A DNA stretch of 64,000 bases from Stella humosa (GCF_006738645.1 NZ_AP019700.1:3826001-3890000); one strand, 5' to 3'. Counted from the first letter of the stretch, positions 8,570-17,951 are shown. A program made the numbers and translations. Notes: generated from the sequence alone by a model not told the origin.

Positions 8570-9658
8570 TCAGCGGCCGGTCTTGACGCGGGTCCAGGCC
8601 CGCGTCCGCAGCCGCTCGTAGGCCGCATCGCCCGGGGTCAGCGTATAGAAGCGGTCGACCACGGCCTGGGGCGGGTAGACGCGCGGGTCGTCGCGTACGG
8701 CCGCCGCCACCATCGGCAGTGCTGCCTTGTTGCCGCTGGCATAGCCGATGAAGGACGACGCCTGGGCCGACACCTCCGGCCGCATCAGGTAGTCGATGAA
8801 GGCATGCGCCTCGTCGACGTTCTTGGCCGAGGAGGGGATCGCCAGCACGTCGACCGCGAACAGGGCGCCTTCCTTGGGGATGCTGTAGCTGATCTCGACG
8901 CCGCGCTTGGCCTCCCGGGCGCGGTTCATCGCCTGGATCACGTCGCCCGAGAAGCCAAACGCGATGCAGATGTCGCCGTTGGCGAGCGCGTTGATGTATT
9001 CCGACGAATGGAACTTGCGGACATGCGGGCGCACCTTCTGCAGGTGGGCAGCGGCCGCGTCCAGGTCCTCCTTCGACTTGCTGTCCGGGTCCCGGCCCAA
9101 ATACTTGAGCGCGGCCGAGATCACGTCGGTCGGCGAATCCAGCATCATCACACCGCACTTGGCGAAGCGCGACACGATGGCCGGGTCCATCAGCAGGGCC
9201 AGGCTGTCGAGCGGCGCGTCGGGCATCACCGCGCGCACCTTCTGCACGTTGTAGCCGATGCCCGAAGTGCCCCACATCCAGGGGATGCTGTAGGCGTTCT
9301 GCGGGTCGTACTTGGCCAGCAGCTCCATGATCCTGGGGTCGAGCTTGTCCCAGTTCTTGATCTTGTCGCGGTCGAGGCTCTGGTACACGCCGGCGGCAAG
9401 CTGGCGGACGAAGAAGGGCGAGTTGGTCGGCACCACGACGTCATAGCCCGACCGCCCGGTCAGCAGCTTGGCCTCGAGGATCTCGTTGGAATCATAGACG
9501 TCGTACACGACCTTGATGCCGGTCTCGGCCTGGAAGCCGGGCACGGTCTTGGGGTCGATATAGTCGCTCCAGTTATAGACGTTGACCGTCCGTTCCTGCG
9601 CGCCGGCGCCGGCCGCGCCGAGGACGGCCAGCGCCAGGCCGGCAATCAGACCCCGCAT
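8570..9658 (-). CDS. potF: Polyamine ABC transporter substrate-binding protein
   Basis: Periplasmic binding protein of 362 residues for putrescine or spermidine uptake. It has a 20-residue Sec signal peptide (LAVLGAAGAGAQ), then VNVYNWSDYIDP, the hallmark N-terminal motif of PotD/PotF, SGYDVVVPTNSPF, and WGTSGIGYN. Length and motif order match PotF. It starts 52 bases after epmA on the same strand and is followed at 3 bases by the broken potA-like gene. No PotB/PotC-type permease genes are in the window, so the remainder of the importer must be elsewhere or has been lost with the downstream rearrangement. Confidence 0.9.
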   Translation of the reverse strand: MRGLIAGLALAVLGAAGAGAQERTVNVYNWSDYIDPKTVPGFQAETGIKVVYDVYDSNEILEAKLLTGRSGYDVVVPTNSPFFVRQLAAGVYQSLDRDKIKNWDKLDPRIMELLAKYDPQNAYSIPWMWGTSGIGYNVQKVRAVMPDAPLDSLALLMDPAIVSRFAKCGVMMLDSPTDVISAALKYLGRDPDSKSKEDLDAAAAHLQKVRPHVRKFHSSEYINALANGDICIAFGFSGDVIQAMNRAREAKRGVEISYSIPKEGALFAVDVLAIPSSAKNVDEAHAFIDYLMRPEVSAQASSFIGYASGNKAALPMVAAAVRDDPRVYPPQAVVDRFYTLTPGDAAYERLRTRAWTRVKTGR

Positions 9659-9710
9659 GATGAATCTCCCCCTTCTGTGGGCCCGACTTCACCCGCGCCG
9701 GCCGGCCCTG

Positions 9711-10787
9711 TCAACGTTCCGGCCCGCCATCGACCGGCGCCCACAGCACCGCGTCGATATGGGCGGCTCCGGTCGCCAGCATCGCCAGCCGGTCGATGCC
9801 GAGCGCGATGCCCGCACTCTCGGGCATGCCATGCTCCAGGGCTGCCAGGAAATCCTCGTCGACCGGATAGCGCATGCCGTAGAGCTGCTCCTTGCGGTCC
9901 ATGTCGGCGATGAAGCGGGCGCGTTGCAGGCGGGCATCGGTCAGCTCGCCGAAGGCGTTGGCGAGTTCGACGCCGCAGACATAGAGCTCGAACCGCTCGG
10001 CCACGCGCGGGTCGTCGGCACTCTGCCGCGACAGGGCCGCCATGGAGATGGGGTAGTCGTGCAGGACCGTCGGCACCCCCTGCCCCAGATGCGGCTCGAT
10101 CCGCTCCAGGAAGATGCGGAAGAAGATCGTCTCCCAGTCGTCGCCCGGGCGGGCGTCGATGCCGATTGCCGCCGCCGCCGCGGCCAGGGGGCCAGCCGAC
10201 GGGGCAGCCGGATCGTCGGTCGCGGCCATCAGGTCGATACCGGCCCAGCGGTGGAAGGCCTCGGCGACGCTGACGATGGTCCAGTCGGCGAAGGGGTCGG
10301 CGACCGCGTCGCCCATGCGGAAGACGTCGCCGCCCGCCGCCCGCAGGGCAGCCCGCAGCAGCCCCTGGCAATCGTCGACCAGGTCCCGCCAGCCGGCGCC
10401 GGCGCGATACCATTCCAGCAGGGTGAATTCCGGGCTGTGCAGGCGGCTGCCCTCGCGGTTCCGGAAGACGCGCGCAAGCTGGTAGATGCGGGGCGCGCCG
10501 CCGACCAGCAGCTTCTTCATGGCGAATTCGGGCGAGGTGTGCAGGTGCATGCGCCGCCGCACGCGCCCATCGGCCCCCTCCAGGTCGGTCGCGAACGCGA
10601 TCAGGTGCGGCTCCAGCCCCGGCGACACCTGGAGTGCCGGCGTCTCCACCTCCAGGAAGTCGCGCTGGTCGAACCAGGCGCGCACCGCCCGCACCAGGGC
10701 GGCGCGGCGCGCCAGCGTCGGCAGCCGGGCGGAAAAACGGTCGCGGTGCCACCAGGGCATGGCTGGGCAGGATGGGGTCGGGTTCAT
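9711..10787 (-). CDS. epmA: EF-P lysine lysyltransferase EpmA (GenX/PoxA)
   Basis: Class II lysyl-tRNA-synthetase paralogue of 358 residues that ligates (R)-beta-lysine or lysine to a conserved lysine of elongation factor P, helping ribosomes through polyproline stretches. It consists of the catalytic core only, lacking the N-terminal anticodon-binding domain, as in EpmA. Visible motifs: ETPALQVSPGLEPHL, LHTSPEFAMKKLL, the motif 2 block VFRNREGS...HSPEFTLLEWYRA, and motif 3 GIALGIDRLAML. The ATG at 10785-10787 fits the EpmA length; the open frame upstream overlaps the divergent ThDP gene and is not used. The partners epmB and efp are not in this window. Confidence 0.92.
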   Translation of the reverse strand: MNPTPSCPAMPWWHRDRFSARLPTLARRAALVRAVRAWFDQRDFLEVETPALQVSPGLEPHLIAFATDLEGADGRVRRRMHLHTSPEFAMKKLLVGGAPRIYQLARVFRNREGSRLHSPEFTLLEWYRAGAGWRDLVDDCQGLLRAALRAAGGDVFRMGDAVADPFADWTIVSVAEAFHRWAGIDLMAATDDPAAPSAGPLAAAAAAIGIDARPGDDWETIFFRIFLERIEPHLGQGVPTVLHDYPISMAALSRQSADDPRVAERFELYVCGVELANAFGELTDARLQRARFIADMDRKEQLYGMRYPVDEDFLAALEHGMPESAGIALGIDRLAMLATGAAHIDAVLWAPVDGGPER

Positions 10788-10907
10788 CGGCGCCTCCAAG
10801 GCCGCGCCTGATAGGCCATTGCCGCGCGACGGGAAAGAGCCGGGTTGCGCGCCCGGGTATGGGTGGGTAGCGTTCGCCTTCCCTTCCCGGTCCGCGAGCC
10901 CCCGACC

Positions 10908-11444
10908 ATGAGTGAAGCCGCCCCAGCCGCGCCGACCTGGCCGGACGATATCTACCGTGCGCTGAAGGCCGCCGACATCCGCCAGGTGGCGCATGTTCCC
11001 GATGCAGGCCATGCCCGCCTGATCAAGAGCTGCGAAGCCGACAACAACATGCAGACGGTGACGCTGACGACCGAGGAAGAGGGCGTGGCCATGCTGTGCG
11101 GCGCCCATCTGGGCGGCCAGCGCGGCGTGCTGCTGGTGCAGTCGAGCGGCGTCGGCAACTGCATCAACATGCTGTCGCTGCCGCAGACCTGCCGCATGCC
11201 CTTCATGATGATCGTGACGATGCGGGGCGAGTATGGCGAGTTCAACCCGTGGCAGAACGCCATGGGCCTGGCGACCGAAGCGGTGCTGACCGCCATGCAC
11301 GTCACCTGCTATCGCTGCGACCGGGCCGAGGATGTCGGACCGACGGTGGCCAACGCCGCCCGCTTCACCTTCGAGGGCGGTCGCCCGGTGGCGGTCCTGC
11401 TGTCCCAGCGCCTGATCGGCGCCAAGGCCTTCGTGAACGAGTGA
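10908..11444 (+). CDS. ThDP-dependent decarboxylase alpha subunit (sulfo/phosphonopyruvate type)
   Basis: Pyrimidine-binding (PYR) half of a split thiamine-diphosphate enzyme, 178 residues. TTEEEGVAMLCGAHLGG carries the glutamate that activates ThDP, and SSGVGNCINMLSLP follows. Sulfopyruvate decarboxylase (ComD) and related phosphonopyruvate decarboxylases have this two-gene layout with the beta gene immediately downstream, as here with 8 bases between them. The reaction would remove CO2 from a 2-oxo acid such as sulfopyruvate or phosphonopyruvate; which one cannot be decided from sequence. The ATG at 10908 starts a protein that aligns with the family N-terminus; an upstream in-frame start adds a non-conserved stretch. 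Divergent from epmA. Confidence 0.82.
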   Translation: MSEAAPAAPTWPDDIYRALKAADIRQVAHVPDAGHARLIKSCEADNNMQTVTLTTEEEGVAMLCGAHLGGQRGVLLVQSSGVGNCINMLSLPQTCRMPFMMIVTMRGEYGEFNPWQNAMGLATEAVLTAMHVTCYRCDRAEDVGPTVANAARFTFEGGRPVAVLLSQRLIGAKAFVNE

Positions 11445-11452
11445 GCCCCGCC

Positions 11453-12052
11453 ATGACCACCCGAACGATGACCACCCCCACCATCCACCGCCGCCCCCTG
11501 GTCGCCCGGCTGCTGGAGGGCCGCGACGAGCGCCTGCTGGTCGTCACCGGGCTCGGCACGCCGACCTACGACGCGGCGGCTGCCGGCGACGACCCGCGCA
11601 CCTTCTTCCTGTGGGGCGCCATGGGCGGCGCCACGATGATGGGCCTGGGCCTGGCGCTGGCGCAGCCGGACAAGCGCGTGCTGGTGCTGGCGGGCGACGG
11701 CGAGATGCTGATGAGCGTCGGCAGCCTCGCCACCGTCGCCATGAAGCGGCCCGCCAACCTGGCCGTCGTCGTGCTCGACAACGAGCATTTCGGCGAGACC
11801 GGCATGCAGCCGACGCCGACCCATGCCGGGGTCGACCTGGCCGGCATGGCGGCCGCAGCCGGCTGGGCCACGACGTTGACCGCGCGTACCGACGCCGACA
11901 TCCCGGCCCTGGTCGAGGCCGCCCGCAACACCCCCGGGCCGGTCTTCGCCGTCGCCAAAATCATGGCCGAGAAGCTGCCCTTCGTGCTGCCGCCCAAGGA
12001 CGGCGCCTACCTCAAGGACCGCTTCCGCCAGGCGGTGCTGGGCGAAGCCTGA
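11453..12052 (+). CDS. ThDP-dependent decarboxylase beta subunit (sulfo/phosphonopyruvate type)
   Basis: ThDP-binding (PP) half of the split decarboxylase, 199 residues. It carries the GDGEMLMS motif and, about 27 residues on, VVVLDNEHFGETG, together forming the GDG...N signature that holds Mg2+ and the diphosphate. LWGAMGGATMMGLGLALA precedes it as in ComE-like proteins. The active site would form between this and the upstream alpha subunit. The start at 11453 lies just after the alpha stop; the open frame further upstream is only overlap with the alpha gene. Downstream it meets a sulfotransferase-like gene tail to tail with 11 bases between. Confidence 0.82.
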   Translation: MTTRTMTTPTIHRRPLVARLLEGRDERLLVVTGLGTPTYDAAAAGDDPRTFFLWGAMGGATMMGLGLALAQPDKRVLVLAGDGEMLMSVGSLATVAMKRPANLAVVVLDNEHFGETGMQPTPTHAGVDLAGMAAAAGWATTLTARTDADIPALVEAARNTPGPVFAVAKIMAEKLPFVLPPKDGAYLKDRFRQAVLGEA

Positions 12053-12063
12053 GGGTTCACTAC

Positions 12064-12918
12064 CTAGCGGTGGAGGCGCGCGGTGCCGGCCGCATCCCAA
12101 GCCTCCATCCGCTGAAGCTGGTCGCCCCAGAGCTGATCGAGCTCCCGGGCGAGCGGGTGCGGTAGCGGCGGGTAGTCGACGGCAGCGATATCCGGCAGGC
12201 TGGCGCGCGCCGCCAGCAGCGCCTGGCGGGCGGCCGTCCGCAGTTCGACCAGCCCGCTGCCGGGCGAGATGCGGTTCAGGGCCGACAGGATCGCCATCTC
12301 GGCGTAGCAATAGCGGCTGTTGAGGTACATCCGGTCGTCGGGGTCGTGCCGGATGGGGACCCCCAGGATGGCCGAGAAGATCTCGAACAGCCGGTCGCGG
12401 CGGCTGCGGTCGGCCAGCACGAAATGCACGGCGCGCCAGTTCGCGAGCCCCATCAGGCGCTCCGGCAGGTCGGGCTGCAGGCCGGGCCGGTCCCGCACGA
12501 TCGCGCGCATCGCCGCCTCGTCGTGGAAATCGACCGGCTGGCCGTGCTTCACCACCTCCTGCGCCATGGACACCGCCCGCTCGACGGCCGGTGTCAGGGT
12601 GACGATCAGCTCCACCGGGAAGGTATCGGCCAGACGCACCAGGGCCTCGGCGCTGCGCCCGGGCATGATACTGGTCGAGAATTCCTCCGAGGACAGGACA
12701 AGCGGCGCGTCCGCGCGGAGCTGGGCGCGGACGACGTCCAGCAGCAGGTCCGGTTCTGCCGGACGCTGCGGGCTGCCGATCGACTGCCAGGCCAGCAGCG
12801 CATGGCCCGGCCCCAGCCGCTTCACGGCGGGATAGACCAGGCCCGCATTGCGCGACATCGCCCGCTGCACGGCGGTCGTCCCGGTCTTGTGGGGGCCGAC
12901 ATGGAGATAGACCGTCAT
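12064..12918 (-). CDS. Sulfotransferase-like protein
   Basis: Protein of 284 residues starting MTVYLHVGPHKTGTTAVQ; the PHKTGTT segment is the 5'-phosphosulfate-binding loop of PAPS-dependent sulfotransferases, a P-loop variant. LVLSSEEFS (around residue 75) matches the region holding the second conserved element of bacterial sulfotransferases, and ADRSRRDRLFEIFSAILGVP resembles the 3'-phosphate side. The C-terminal half is divergent and no acceptor can be assigned. It would transfer sulfate from PAPS to a sugar, lipid or small molecule in the cytoplasm. It faces away from the transaminase gene with a 182-base intergenic region and converges on the ThDP decarboxylase pair. Confidence 0.72.
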   Translation of the reverse strand: MTVYLHVGPHKTGTTAVQRAMSRNAGLVYPAVKRLGPGHALLAWQSIGSPQRPAEPDLLLDVVRAQLRADAPLVLSSEEFSTSIMPGRSAEALVRLADTFPVELIVTLTPAVERAVSMAQEVVKHGQPVDFHDEAAMRAIVRDRPGLQPDLPERLMGLANWRAVHFVLADRSRRDRLFEIFSAILGVPIRHDPDDRMYLNSRYCYAEMAILSALNRISPGSGLVELRTAARQALLAARASLPDIAAVDYPPLPHPLARELDQLWGDQLQRMEAWDAAGTARLHR

Positions 12919-13100
12919 CGCCTGACATCGCTCCCTTGCGGCGGGGCAACATTTCCCGTCCATGGACCAACGCAGGCCGAGCTCCGGCGTTTCAGCCATG
13001 CCGGGCGGGCACGCCTGCGACACGCCTCGCCATTCCGGTCGGCGGCCCGGACATGCTAGTTTCCGCGCCATCCGCCGCTTCCCCCCGGAGAGCCCTGACC

Positions 13101-14441
13101 ATGGCCGGCTACGAATCCAAGACCGCCACCCAGATGCCGAACAACCTCGAAGCCTTCTTCATGCCGTTCACCGCGAACCGGCAGTTCAAGAAGGCGCCCC
13201 GGATGATGGTCGGGGCCGAGGACATGCACTATGTCGCGGCCGACGGCCGCAAGGTGCTGGATGGCACGGCCGGCCTCTGGTGCGTCAATGCCGGACATGC
13301 CCGGCCGAAGATCGTGAAGGCGGTGCAGGACCAGGTCGCCAAGCTGGACTATGCCCCCAACTTCCAGATGGGCCATCCCCTGCCGTTCGAGCTGGCCTCG
13401 CGCCTGGCGGCGATGATGCCGGAAGACCTCGACCACGTCTTCTTCGCCAATTCGGGCTCCGAGGCGGTCGACACCGCGCTGAAGATGGCCATTGCCTATC
13501 ACCGCGCCCGCGGCGAGGGCCATCGCACCCGCCTGATCGGGCGCGAGCGCGGCTATCACGGCGTCGGCTTCGGCGGCATCTCGGTCGGCGGCATCTCGGG
13601 CAACCGCAAGCAGTTCGGCGCCATGCTGCCCGGCGTCGACCACCTGCCCCACACCCATGACCGCTCCAAGCAGGCCTTCACCCGCGGCGAGCCCGAATGG
13701 GGCGCCCACCTGGCCGACGACCTGGAAAAGCTCTGCGCGCTGCACGACCCGTCGACCATCGCGGCCGTGATCGTCGAGCCGGTGGCCGGTTCGACCGGCG
13801 TGCTGATCCCGCCCAAGGGCTACCTGAAGCGCCTGCGCGAGATCTGCTCCAAGCACGGCATCCTGCTGATCTTCGACGAGGTCATCACCGGCTTCGGGCG
13901 CCTCGGCAAGGGCTTCGCCACCGACTATTTCGGCGTCGTTCCCGACCTGATCACCTGCGCCAAGGGCATCACCAACGGCACCATCCCGATGGGTGCCGTG
14001 ATCCTGCGCAAGGGCATCTACGATGCCTTCATGAACGGCCCGGAGAACATGATCGAGCTGTTCCACGGCTACACCTATTCCGGCCATCCGGTGGCCTGCG
14101 CGGCAGCCCTGGCCACGCTCGACACCTACGCCGAGGAAGGGCTGTTCGAGCGCTCGGCCGAACTGCACGGCTACTGGGAGGACGCCGCCCACAGCCTGAA
14201 GGACCACCCGCACGTCGTCGACATCCGCAACCTGGGCCTGGTGGCGGCGGTCGAGCTCGACCCGCTGGCCGGCAAGCCGACGGCGCGGGCCTACGACGCG
14301 TTCGTGAAGTGCTTCGAGCGCGGCCTGCTGATCCGCTACACCGCCGACATCATCGCCCTGTCGCCGCCGCTGATCTGCGGCAAGGGGCATATCGACGAGA
14401 TCTTCGGCACCCTGGGCGACGTCCTCAAAGAAGCCGCCTGA
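13101..14441 (+). CDS. Class III omega-amino-acid:pyruvate transaminase
   Basis: PLP-dependent class III aminotransferase of 446 residues, most like beta-alanine:pyruvate transaminases: NNLEAFFMPFTANRQFK, then DGTAGLWCVNAGH, FFANSGSEAVDTALK (PLP phosphate contact), YHGVGFGG, LLIFDEVITGFGR, and the Schiff-base lysine in TCAKGITNG. It would move the amino group of an omega-amino acid or amine (beta-alanine, possibly taurine) to pyruvate, giving alanine. The ATG at 13101 follows a GGAG at 13086-13089. A strong terminator and then alanine dehydrogenase follow, so the pair could regenerate pyruvate and release ammonium. Taurine:pyruvate transaminase is an alternative. Confidence 0.88.
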   Translation: MAGYESKTATQMPNNLEAFFMPFTANRQFKKAPRMMVGAEDMHYVAADGRKVLDGTAGLWCVNAGHARPKIVKAVQDQVAKLDYAPNFQMGHPLPFELASRLAAMMPEDLDHVFFANSGSEAVDTALKMAIAYHRARGEGHRTRLIGRERGYHGVGFGGISVGGISGNRKQFGAMLPGVDHLPHTHDRSKQAFTRGEPEWGAHLADDLEKLCALHDPSTIAAVIVEPVAGSTGVLIPPKGYLKRLREICSKHGILLIFDEVITGFGRLGKGFATDYFGVVPDLITCAKGITNGTIPMGAVILRKGIYDAFMNGPENMIELFHGYTYSGHPVACAAALATLDTYAEEGLFERSAELHGYWEDAAHSLKDHPHVVDIRNLGLVAAVELDPLAGKPTARAYDAFVKCFERGLLIRYTADIIALSPPLICGKGHIDEIFGTLGDVLKEAA

Positions 14442-14460
14442 GCCCTGCCGGACGACCCGA

Positions 14461-14495
14461 CCCCGCGCCGCCCCATCGGCGCGGGGTTCTTATTT
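14461..14495 (+). terminator. Rho-independent terminator directly before the ald RBS
   Basis: A perfect 10-bp stem (14461-14470 with 14477-14486, sequence CCCCGCGCCG) with a 6-base loop is followed by TTCTTATTT. It lies 20 bases after the transaminase stop, but only about 3 bases before the GGAG of alanine dehydrogenase at 14499-14502, leaving no room for an ordinary ald promoter between hairpin and start. Confidence 0.85.
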
Positions 14496-14509
14496 GATGG
14501 AGCATCCCC

Positions 14510-15625
14510 ATGCGCGTCGGCATTCCCAAGGAGATCAAGACCCACGAGTATCGCGTCGGCCTCGTGCCGGGCAGCGTACGGGAACTGGTCCATCACGGGC
14601 ATGAGGTCGTGGTCGAGACGGCGGCCGGCGGCGGCATCGGCTTCTCCGACGACGACTATCGCGCCGTGGGCGCCACCATCGCCGGCACCGCCGCCGAGGT
14701 CTTCGCCGCGGCCGACATGATCGTGAAGGTGAAGGAGCCGCAGCCGGGCGAGGTCGCCATGCTGCGCGACGGCCAGGTGCTGTTCACCTATCTCCATCTC
14801 GCCGCCGACAAGGAACTGACCCAGGGGCTGGTGCAGTCCGGCGTGGTCGGCATCGCCTACGAGACCGTCACCGACCATCGCGGCGCCCTGCCCTTGCTGG
14901 CGCCGATGAGCGAGGTTGCCGGTCGCATGTCGGTGCAGGTCGGCGCCCACTGCCTGGAGAAGGAACAGGGCGGCGCCGGCATGCTGCTGGGCGGCGTGCC
15001 GGGCGTGCCGGCGGCCCGCGTCGTCATTCTGGGCGGCGGCGTCAGCGGCACCAACGCCGCGCGCATGGCCATGGGCCTGGAAGCCTCCGTCGTCGTCATC
15101 GACCGGTCGATCCACCGCCTCTACGAGCTCGACCTGCAGTTCGGCGCCAAGCTGAACACCATCTTCTCGACGGTCGACAACATCGAGAAGCATGTGCGCG
15201 AGGCCGACCTGGTGATCGGCGCGGTGCTGGTGCCGGGTGCGGCCGCGCCCAAGCTGGTGACCCGCAAGATGGTGGCCGGCATGAAGAAGGGCGCGGTCAT
15301 GGTCGACATCTCGATCGACCAGGGCGGCTGCTTCGAGACCAGCCGGCCGACCACCCATGCCGACCCGACCTATGTCGTCGACGGCGTCGTCCATTACTGC
15401 GTCACCAACATGCCGGGTGCGGTCGCCCGCACCTCGACCTTCGCGCTGAACAACGCCACCCTGCCCTTCGTCGTGGCGCTCGCCAACAAGGGCTATCGCC
15501 AGGCCCTGGCCGACGACAAGCACCTGCTGGCCGGCCTCAACATCTGCTCCGGCCGGGTCACCCATCCGGCGGTCGCGCGCGACCTGGGCCTGGCCTTCGT
15601 GCCACCCGACCGCGCCATCGCCTGA
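14510..15625 (+). CDS. ald: Alanine dehydrogenase
   Basis: NAD-dependent L-alanine dehydrogenase of 371 residues, normal for the family. It opens with [18 protein letters not shown], has KVKEPQPGE (substrate lysine region), [10 protein letters not shown] with the catalytic histidine, the Rossmann motif [16 protein letters not shown] near residue 172, and [11 protein letters not shown] near the C-terminus. It oxidatively deaminates alanine to pyruvate and ammonium, which fits the omega-transaminase just upstream that makes alanine from pyruvate. A terminator hairpin lies immediately upstream of its ribosome binding site, so expression either depends on readthrough or on a promoter inside the transaminase gene or the hairpin. 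Confidence 0.95.
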   Translation: MRVGIPKEIKTHEYRVGLVPGSVRELVHHGHEVVVETAAGGGIGFSDDDYRAVGATIAGTAAEVFAAADMIVKVKEPQPGEVAMLRDGQVLFTYLHLAADKELTQGLVQSGVVGIAYETVTDHRGALPLLAPMSEVAGRMSVQVGAHCLEKEQGGAGMLLGGVPGVPAARVVILGGGVSGTNAARMAMGLEASVVVIDRSIHRLYELDLQFGAKLNTIFSTVDNIEKHVREADLVIGAVLVPGAAAPKLVTRKMVAGMKKGAVMVDISIDQGGCFETSRPTTHADPTYVVDGVVHYCVTNMPGAVARTSTFALNNATLPFVVALANKGYRQALADDKHLLAGLNICSGRVTHPAVARDLGLAFVPPDRAIA

Positions 15626-15658
15626 TCCGCGCCATCTCCTGGCGCCGCGCAGGCGGCG

Positions 15659-16579
15659 TCAGGTGATGAAGCGCCGGGCGTGGCGGACGAAGGCGCGGGC
15701 CACCGTCGAGGGCTCCGTCCGGCGATAGGCCAGCGCCAGTTCGGCCGTGACGCCAAGATTGGCGACGCGCTTGTAGCGCACCCCCGGCAGCTCGATGCAG
15801 CGCAGCGACTGCGGCACCAGCGCCACCCCCAGCCCCACCGCCACCATGGTGGCCACGGTCACGAACTCCCGCCCCTGCGGCCCGGTGCGCGGAAAGAATC
15901 CGGCCTCGCGGCACGCCGTCAGGGTGTGGTGGTGGAAGCTGACGTCGGGCGGATGGTGGGGGGTGATGAAGGTCTCGCCCTCGAACCGCTCCAGCGGCAC
16001 CTCGGCCAGGTCGGCCAGGGGGTGGCTTGCCGGGATGGCCAGCACGATCTCCTCGTGCAGGATCGACAGCGTCGTGATGCCGACCGGGATCTCCACCGGC
16101 GGGCGGATGTAGCAGATGTCGAGCCGGCCCTCGTCGATGGCCGCCAGCTGCGAGCGCATCTCCATCTCGGCGATCTCGAGCTCGATGTCCGGATGGTCGG
16201 CCCGGAAGGCCGAGATCATCGAGGTGAGCGCGCCGACATAGGCGGCCGATCCGACATATCCCACCGTAAGCCGGCCCAGTTCCCCCCGTTCCGCGCGCTG
16301 TGCGGCCAGGACGGCCTGCTCCACCTGGCGCATCGTGCGGGTGGCGCCGGCCAGGAACAGCTCGCCCGCCGTCGTCAGCCGCACCGCGCGCTGGGTCCGG
16401 TCGATCAGCAGGGCGCCGACCACCTCCTCCAGCCGCTTGATCTGCTGGCTCAGTCCCGGCTGGGCGATCCCCAGCCGCTGGGCCGCGCGGCCATAGTTCA
16501 GTTCCTCGGCCAGGGCCATGAAGTAGCGCAGGTGGCGCAGTTCCAGTTGCCCCGGGGCGGGCCGCGCTTCCTCTTCCAT
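15659..16579 (-). CDS. LysR-family transcriptional regulator
   Basis: LysR-type regulator of 306 residues. The N-terminal winged helix-turn-helix is clear ([40 protein letters not shown], cited in parts: [16 protein letters not shown]), followed by an effector-binding domain with [14 protein letters not shown] and [11 protein letters not shown], resembling the BenM/CatM-like branch. It is divergently transcribed from the CoA-transferase at 16697, with an AT-rich gap that is the natural binding region, so it probably controls that gene and perhaps the gamma-glutamyltransferase operon behind it. The effector is unknown. Confidence 0.9.
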   Translation of the reverse strand: MEEEARPAPGQLELRHLRYFMALAEELNYGRAAQRLGIAQPGLSQQIKRLEEVVGALLIDRTQRAVRLTTAGELFLAGATRTMRQVEQAVLAAQRAERGELGRLTVGYVGSAAYVGALTSMISAFRADHPDIELEIAEMEMRSQLAAIDEGRLDICYIRPPVEIPVGITTLSILHEEIVLAIPASHPLADLAEVPLERFEGETFITPHHPPDVSFHHHTLTACREAGFFPRTGPQGREFVTVATMVAVGLGVALVPQSLRCIELPGVRYKRVANLGVTAELALAYRRTEPSTVARAFVRHARRFIT

Positions 16580-16696
16580 GGCGGTCGATTGAGAAGTCCT
16601 GATTATCGAAATCGAAGTTTTGAAATATTAGACTAATGATTTCCCCACCGTCAAACATCGGCCCGGACGTCACCCGCAGCGCGAGGCCGGAGCAGC
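16580..16696. promoter_or_regulatory. Divergent LysR / CoA-transferase control region
   Basis: 117 bases between divergent genes, strikingly AT-rich for this genome, with TCGAAATCGAAG direct half-repeats at about 16606-16617 and AAATATTAGACTAATGATTT just downstream. T-N11-A arrangements typical of LysR boxes can be drawn here, but I cannot fix one site with confidence. Confidence 0.5.
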
Positions 16697-17911
16697 ATGG
16701 GGCCACTGGACGGAGTACGCATCCTCGACCTCACCACCGTGCTGATGGGGCCCTACGCGACCACGATCCTGGGCGACATGGGCGCCGACGTGGTGAAGGT
16801 GGAGGGGCCGCAGGGCGACATCATCCGCCAGGTCGGCCCCAGCCGCAGCGGTGCGATGGGCGGCATGTTCCTGCACGCCAACCGCAGCAAGCGCAGCATC
16901 GTCGTCGACCTGAAACACCCCGAAGGGCGCGACGTGGTGCTGGACCTGGCACGCACCGCCGACGTGCTGGTCTATAATGTCCGCCCCCAGGCCATGGCGC
17001 GGCTGGGCCTGGGCTACGAGGCGGTCGCCACCGTCAATCCCGCCATCATCTATGCCGGCGCCTTCGGCTACGGCCAGGACGGGCCCTATGCCGCCCGCCC
17101 GGCCTATGACGACCTGATGCAGGGGGCGGCCGGCATCCCCACCCTGCTGGCGGCGACGGGCGACGGCACGCCGCGCTACGTGCCCATCAACATCGCCGAC
17201 CGCACGGTCGGCCTGCATGTCGTCAACGCCGTGCTGGGCGCGCTCTATTTCCGCCAACGCACCGGCCAGGGCCAGCGCATCGACATCCCCATGTTCGAGA
17301 CGGTGGCGAGCCAGGTGCTGGCCGACCACATGGGCGGCCTGACCTTCGAGCCGCCGCTCGATGGGGGTGGCTACGCGCGGCTGCTGGCGCGCAGCCGGCG
17401 CCCCTACCGCACCGCCGACGGCCATCTCTGCGTCCTCATCTACAACGACCGCCACTGGCGCGGCTTCCTCGGCGCGGTCGGGATGGAGACGGTGCTCGAC
17501 GACCCGCGCTTTGCCACCCACGCCAGCCGGATCCTGCATATCGACCAGCTCTACGAGATGGTGGCGGGCATCTTCCCGGACCGCACCACGGCGGAATGGC
17601 AGGAGCTGCTGGACCGGCTCGACGTGCCGCACACGCCGATGCACACGCTGGAGACGATCCTTGCCGACCCGCACCTGGCGGCGGTCGACTTCTTCCCCGT
17701 GGTCGAACACCCGACCGAGGGGGCTGTTCGCTCGATGCGGGTGCCCGGGCGCTGGAGCCAGAGCCAGCCGGCGCCCGGCCGCCTCGCGCCGGGCCTGGGC
17801 GAGCACACCCGCGAAGTGCTGCTGGAGCAGGGCTTGCACCCGGCGCGCGTCGATCATCTGATCAAGACGCAGGCAGTTGCCCAGCAGGGCGAGACCAGCG
17901 ACCCCGACTGA
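16697..17911 (+). CDS. CaiB/BaiF family (type III) CoA-transferase
   Basis: Family III CoA-transferase of 404 residues that moves CoA between carboxylic acids without ATP. The N-terminus GPLDGVRILDLTTVLMGPYAT and GADVVKVEGPQGD are characteristic, as is LVYNVRPQAMARLGLGY. The catalytic aspartate would be D138 or D139 in PAYDDLMQG. The C-terminal LDVPHTPMHTLETILADPHL matches the second domain. The ATG at 16697 follows a GGAG at 16688-16691. It is controlled by, or at least divergent from, the LysR gene. Its acid substrate is unknown; the gamma-glutamyltransferase gene follows after 118 bases and may or may not be functionally linked. Confidence 0.88.
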   Translation: MGPLDGVRILDLTTVLMGPYATTILGDMGADVVKVEGPQGDIIRQVGPSRSGAMGGMFLHANRSKRSIVVDLKHPEGRDVVLDLARTADVLVYNVRPQAMARLGLGYEAVATVNPAIIYAGAFGYGQDGPYAARPAYDDLMQGAAGIPTLLAATGDGTPRYVPINIADRTVGLHVVNAVLGALYFRQRTGQGQRIDIPMFETVASQVLADHMGGLTFEPPLDGGGYARLLARSRRPYRTADGHLCVLIYNDRHWRGFLGAVGMETVLDDPRFATHASRILHIDQLYEMVAGIFPDRTTAEWQELLDRLDVPHTPMHTLETILADPHLAAVDFFPVVEHPTEGAVRSMRVPGRWSQSQPAPGRLAPGLGEHTREVLLEQGLHPARVDHLIKTQAVAQQGETSDPD

Positions 17912-17951
17912 GAACTCGCACTTATTGAATTTCCGATCAGCACCTATTGGA

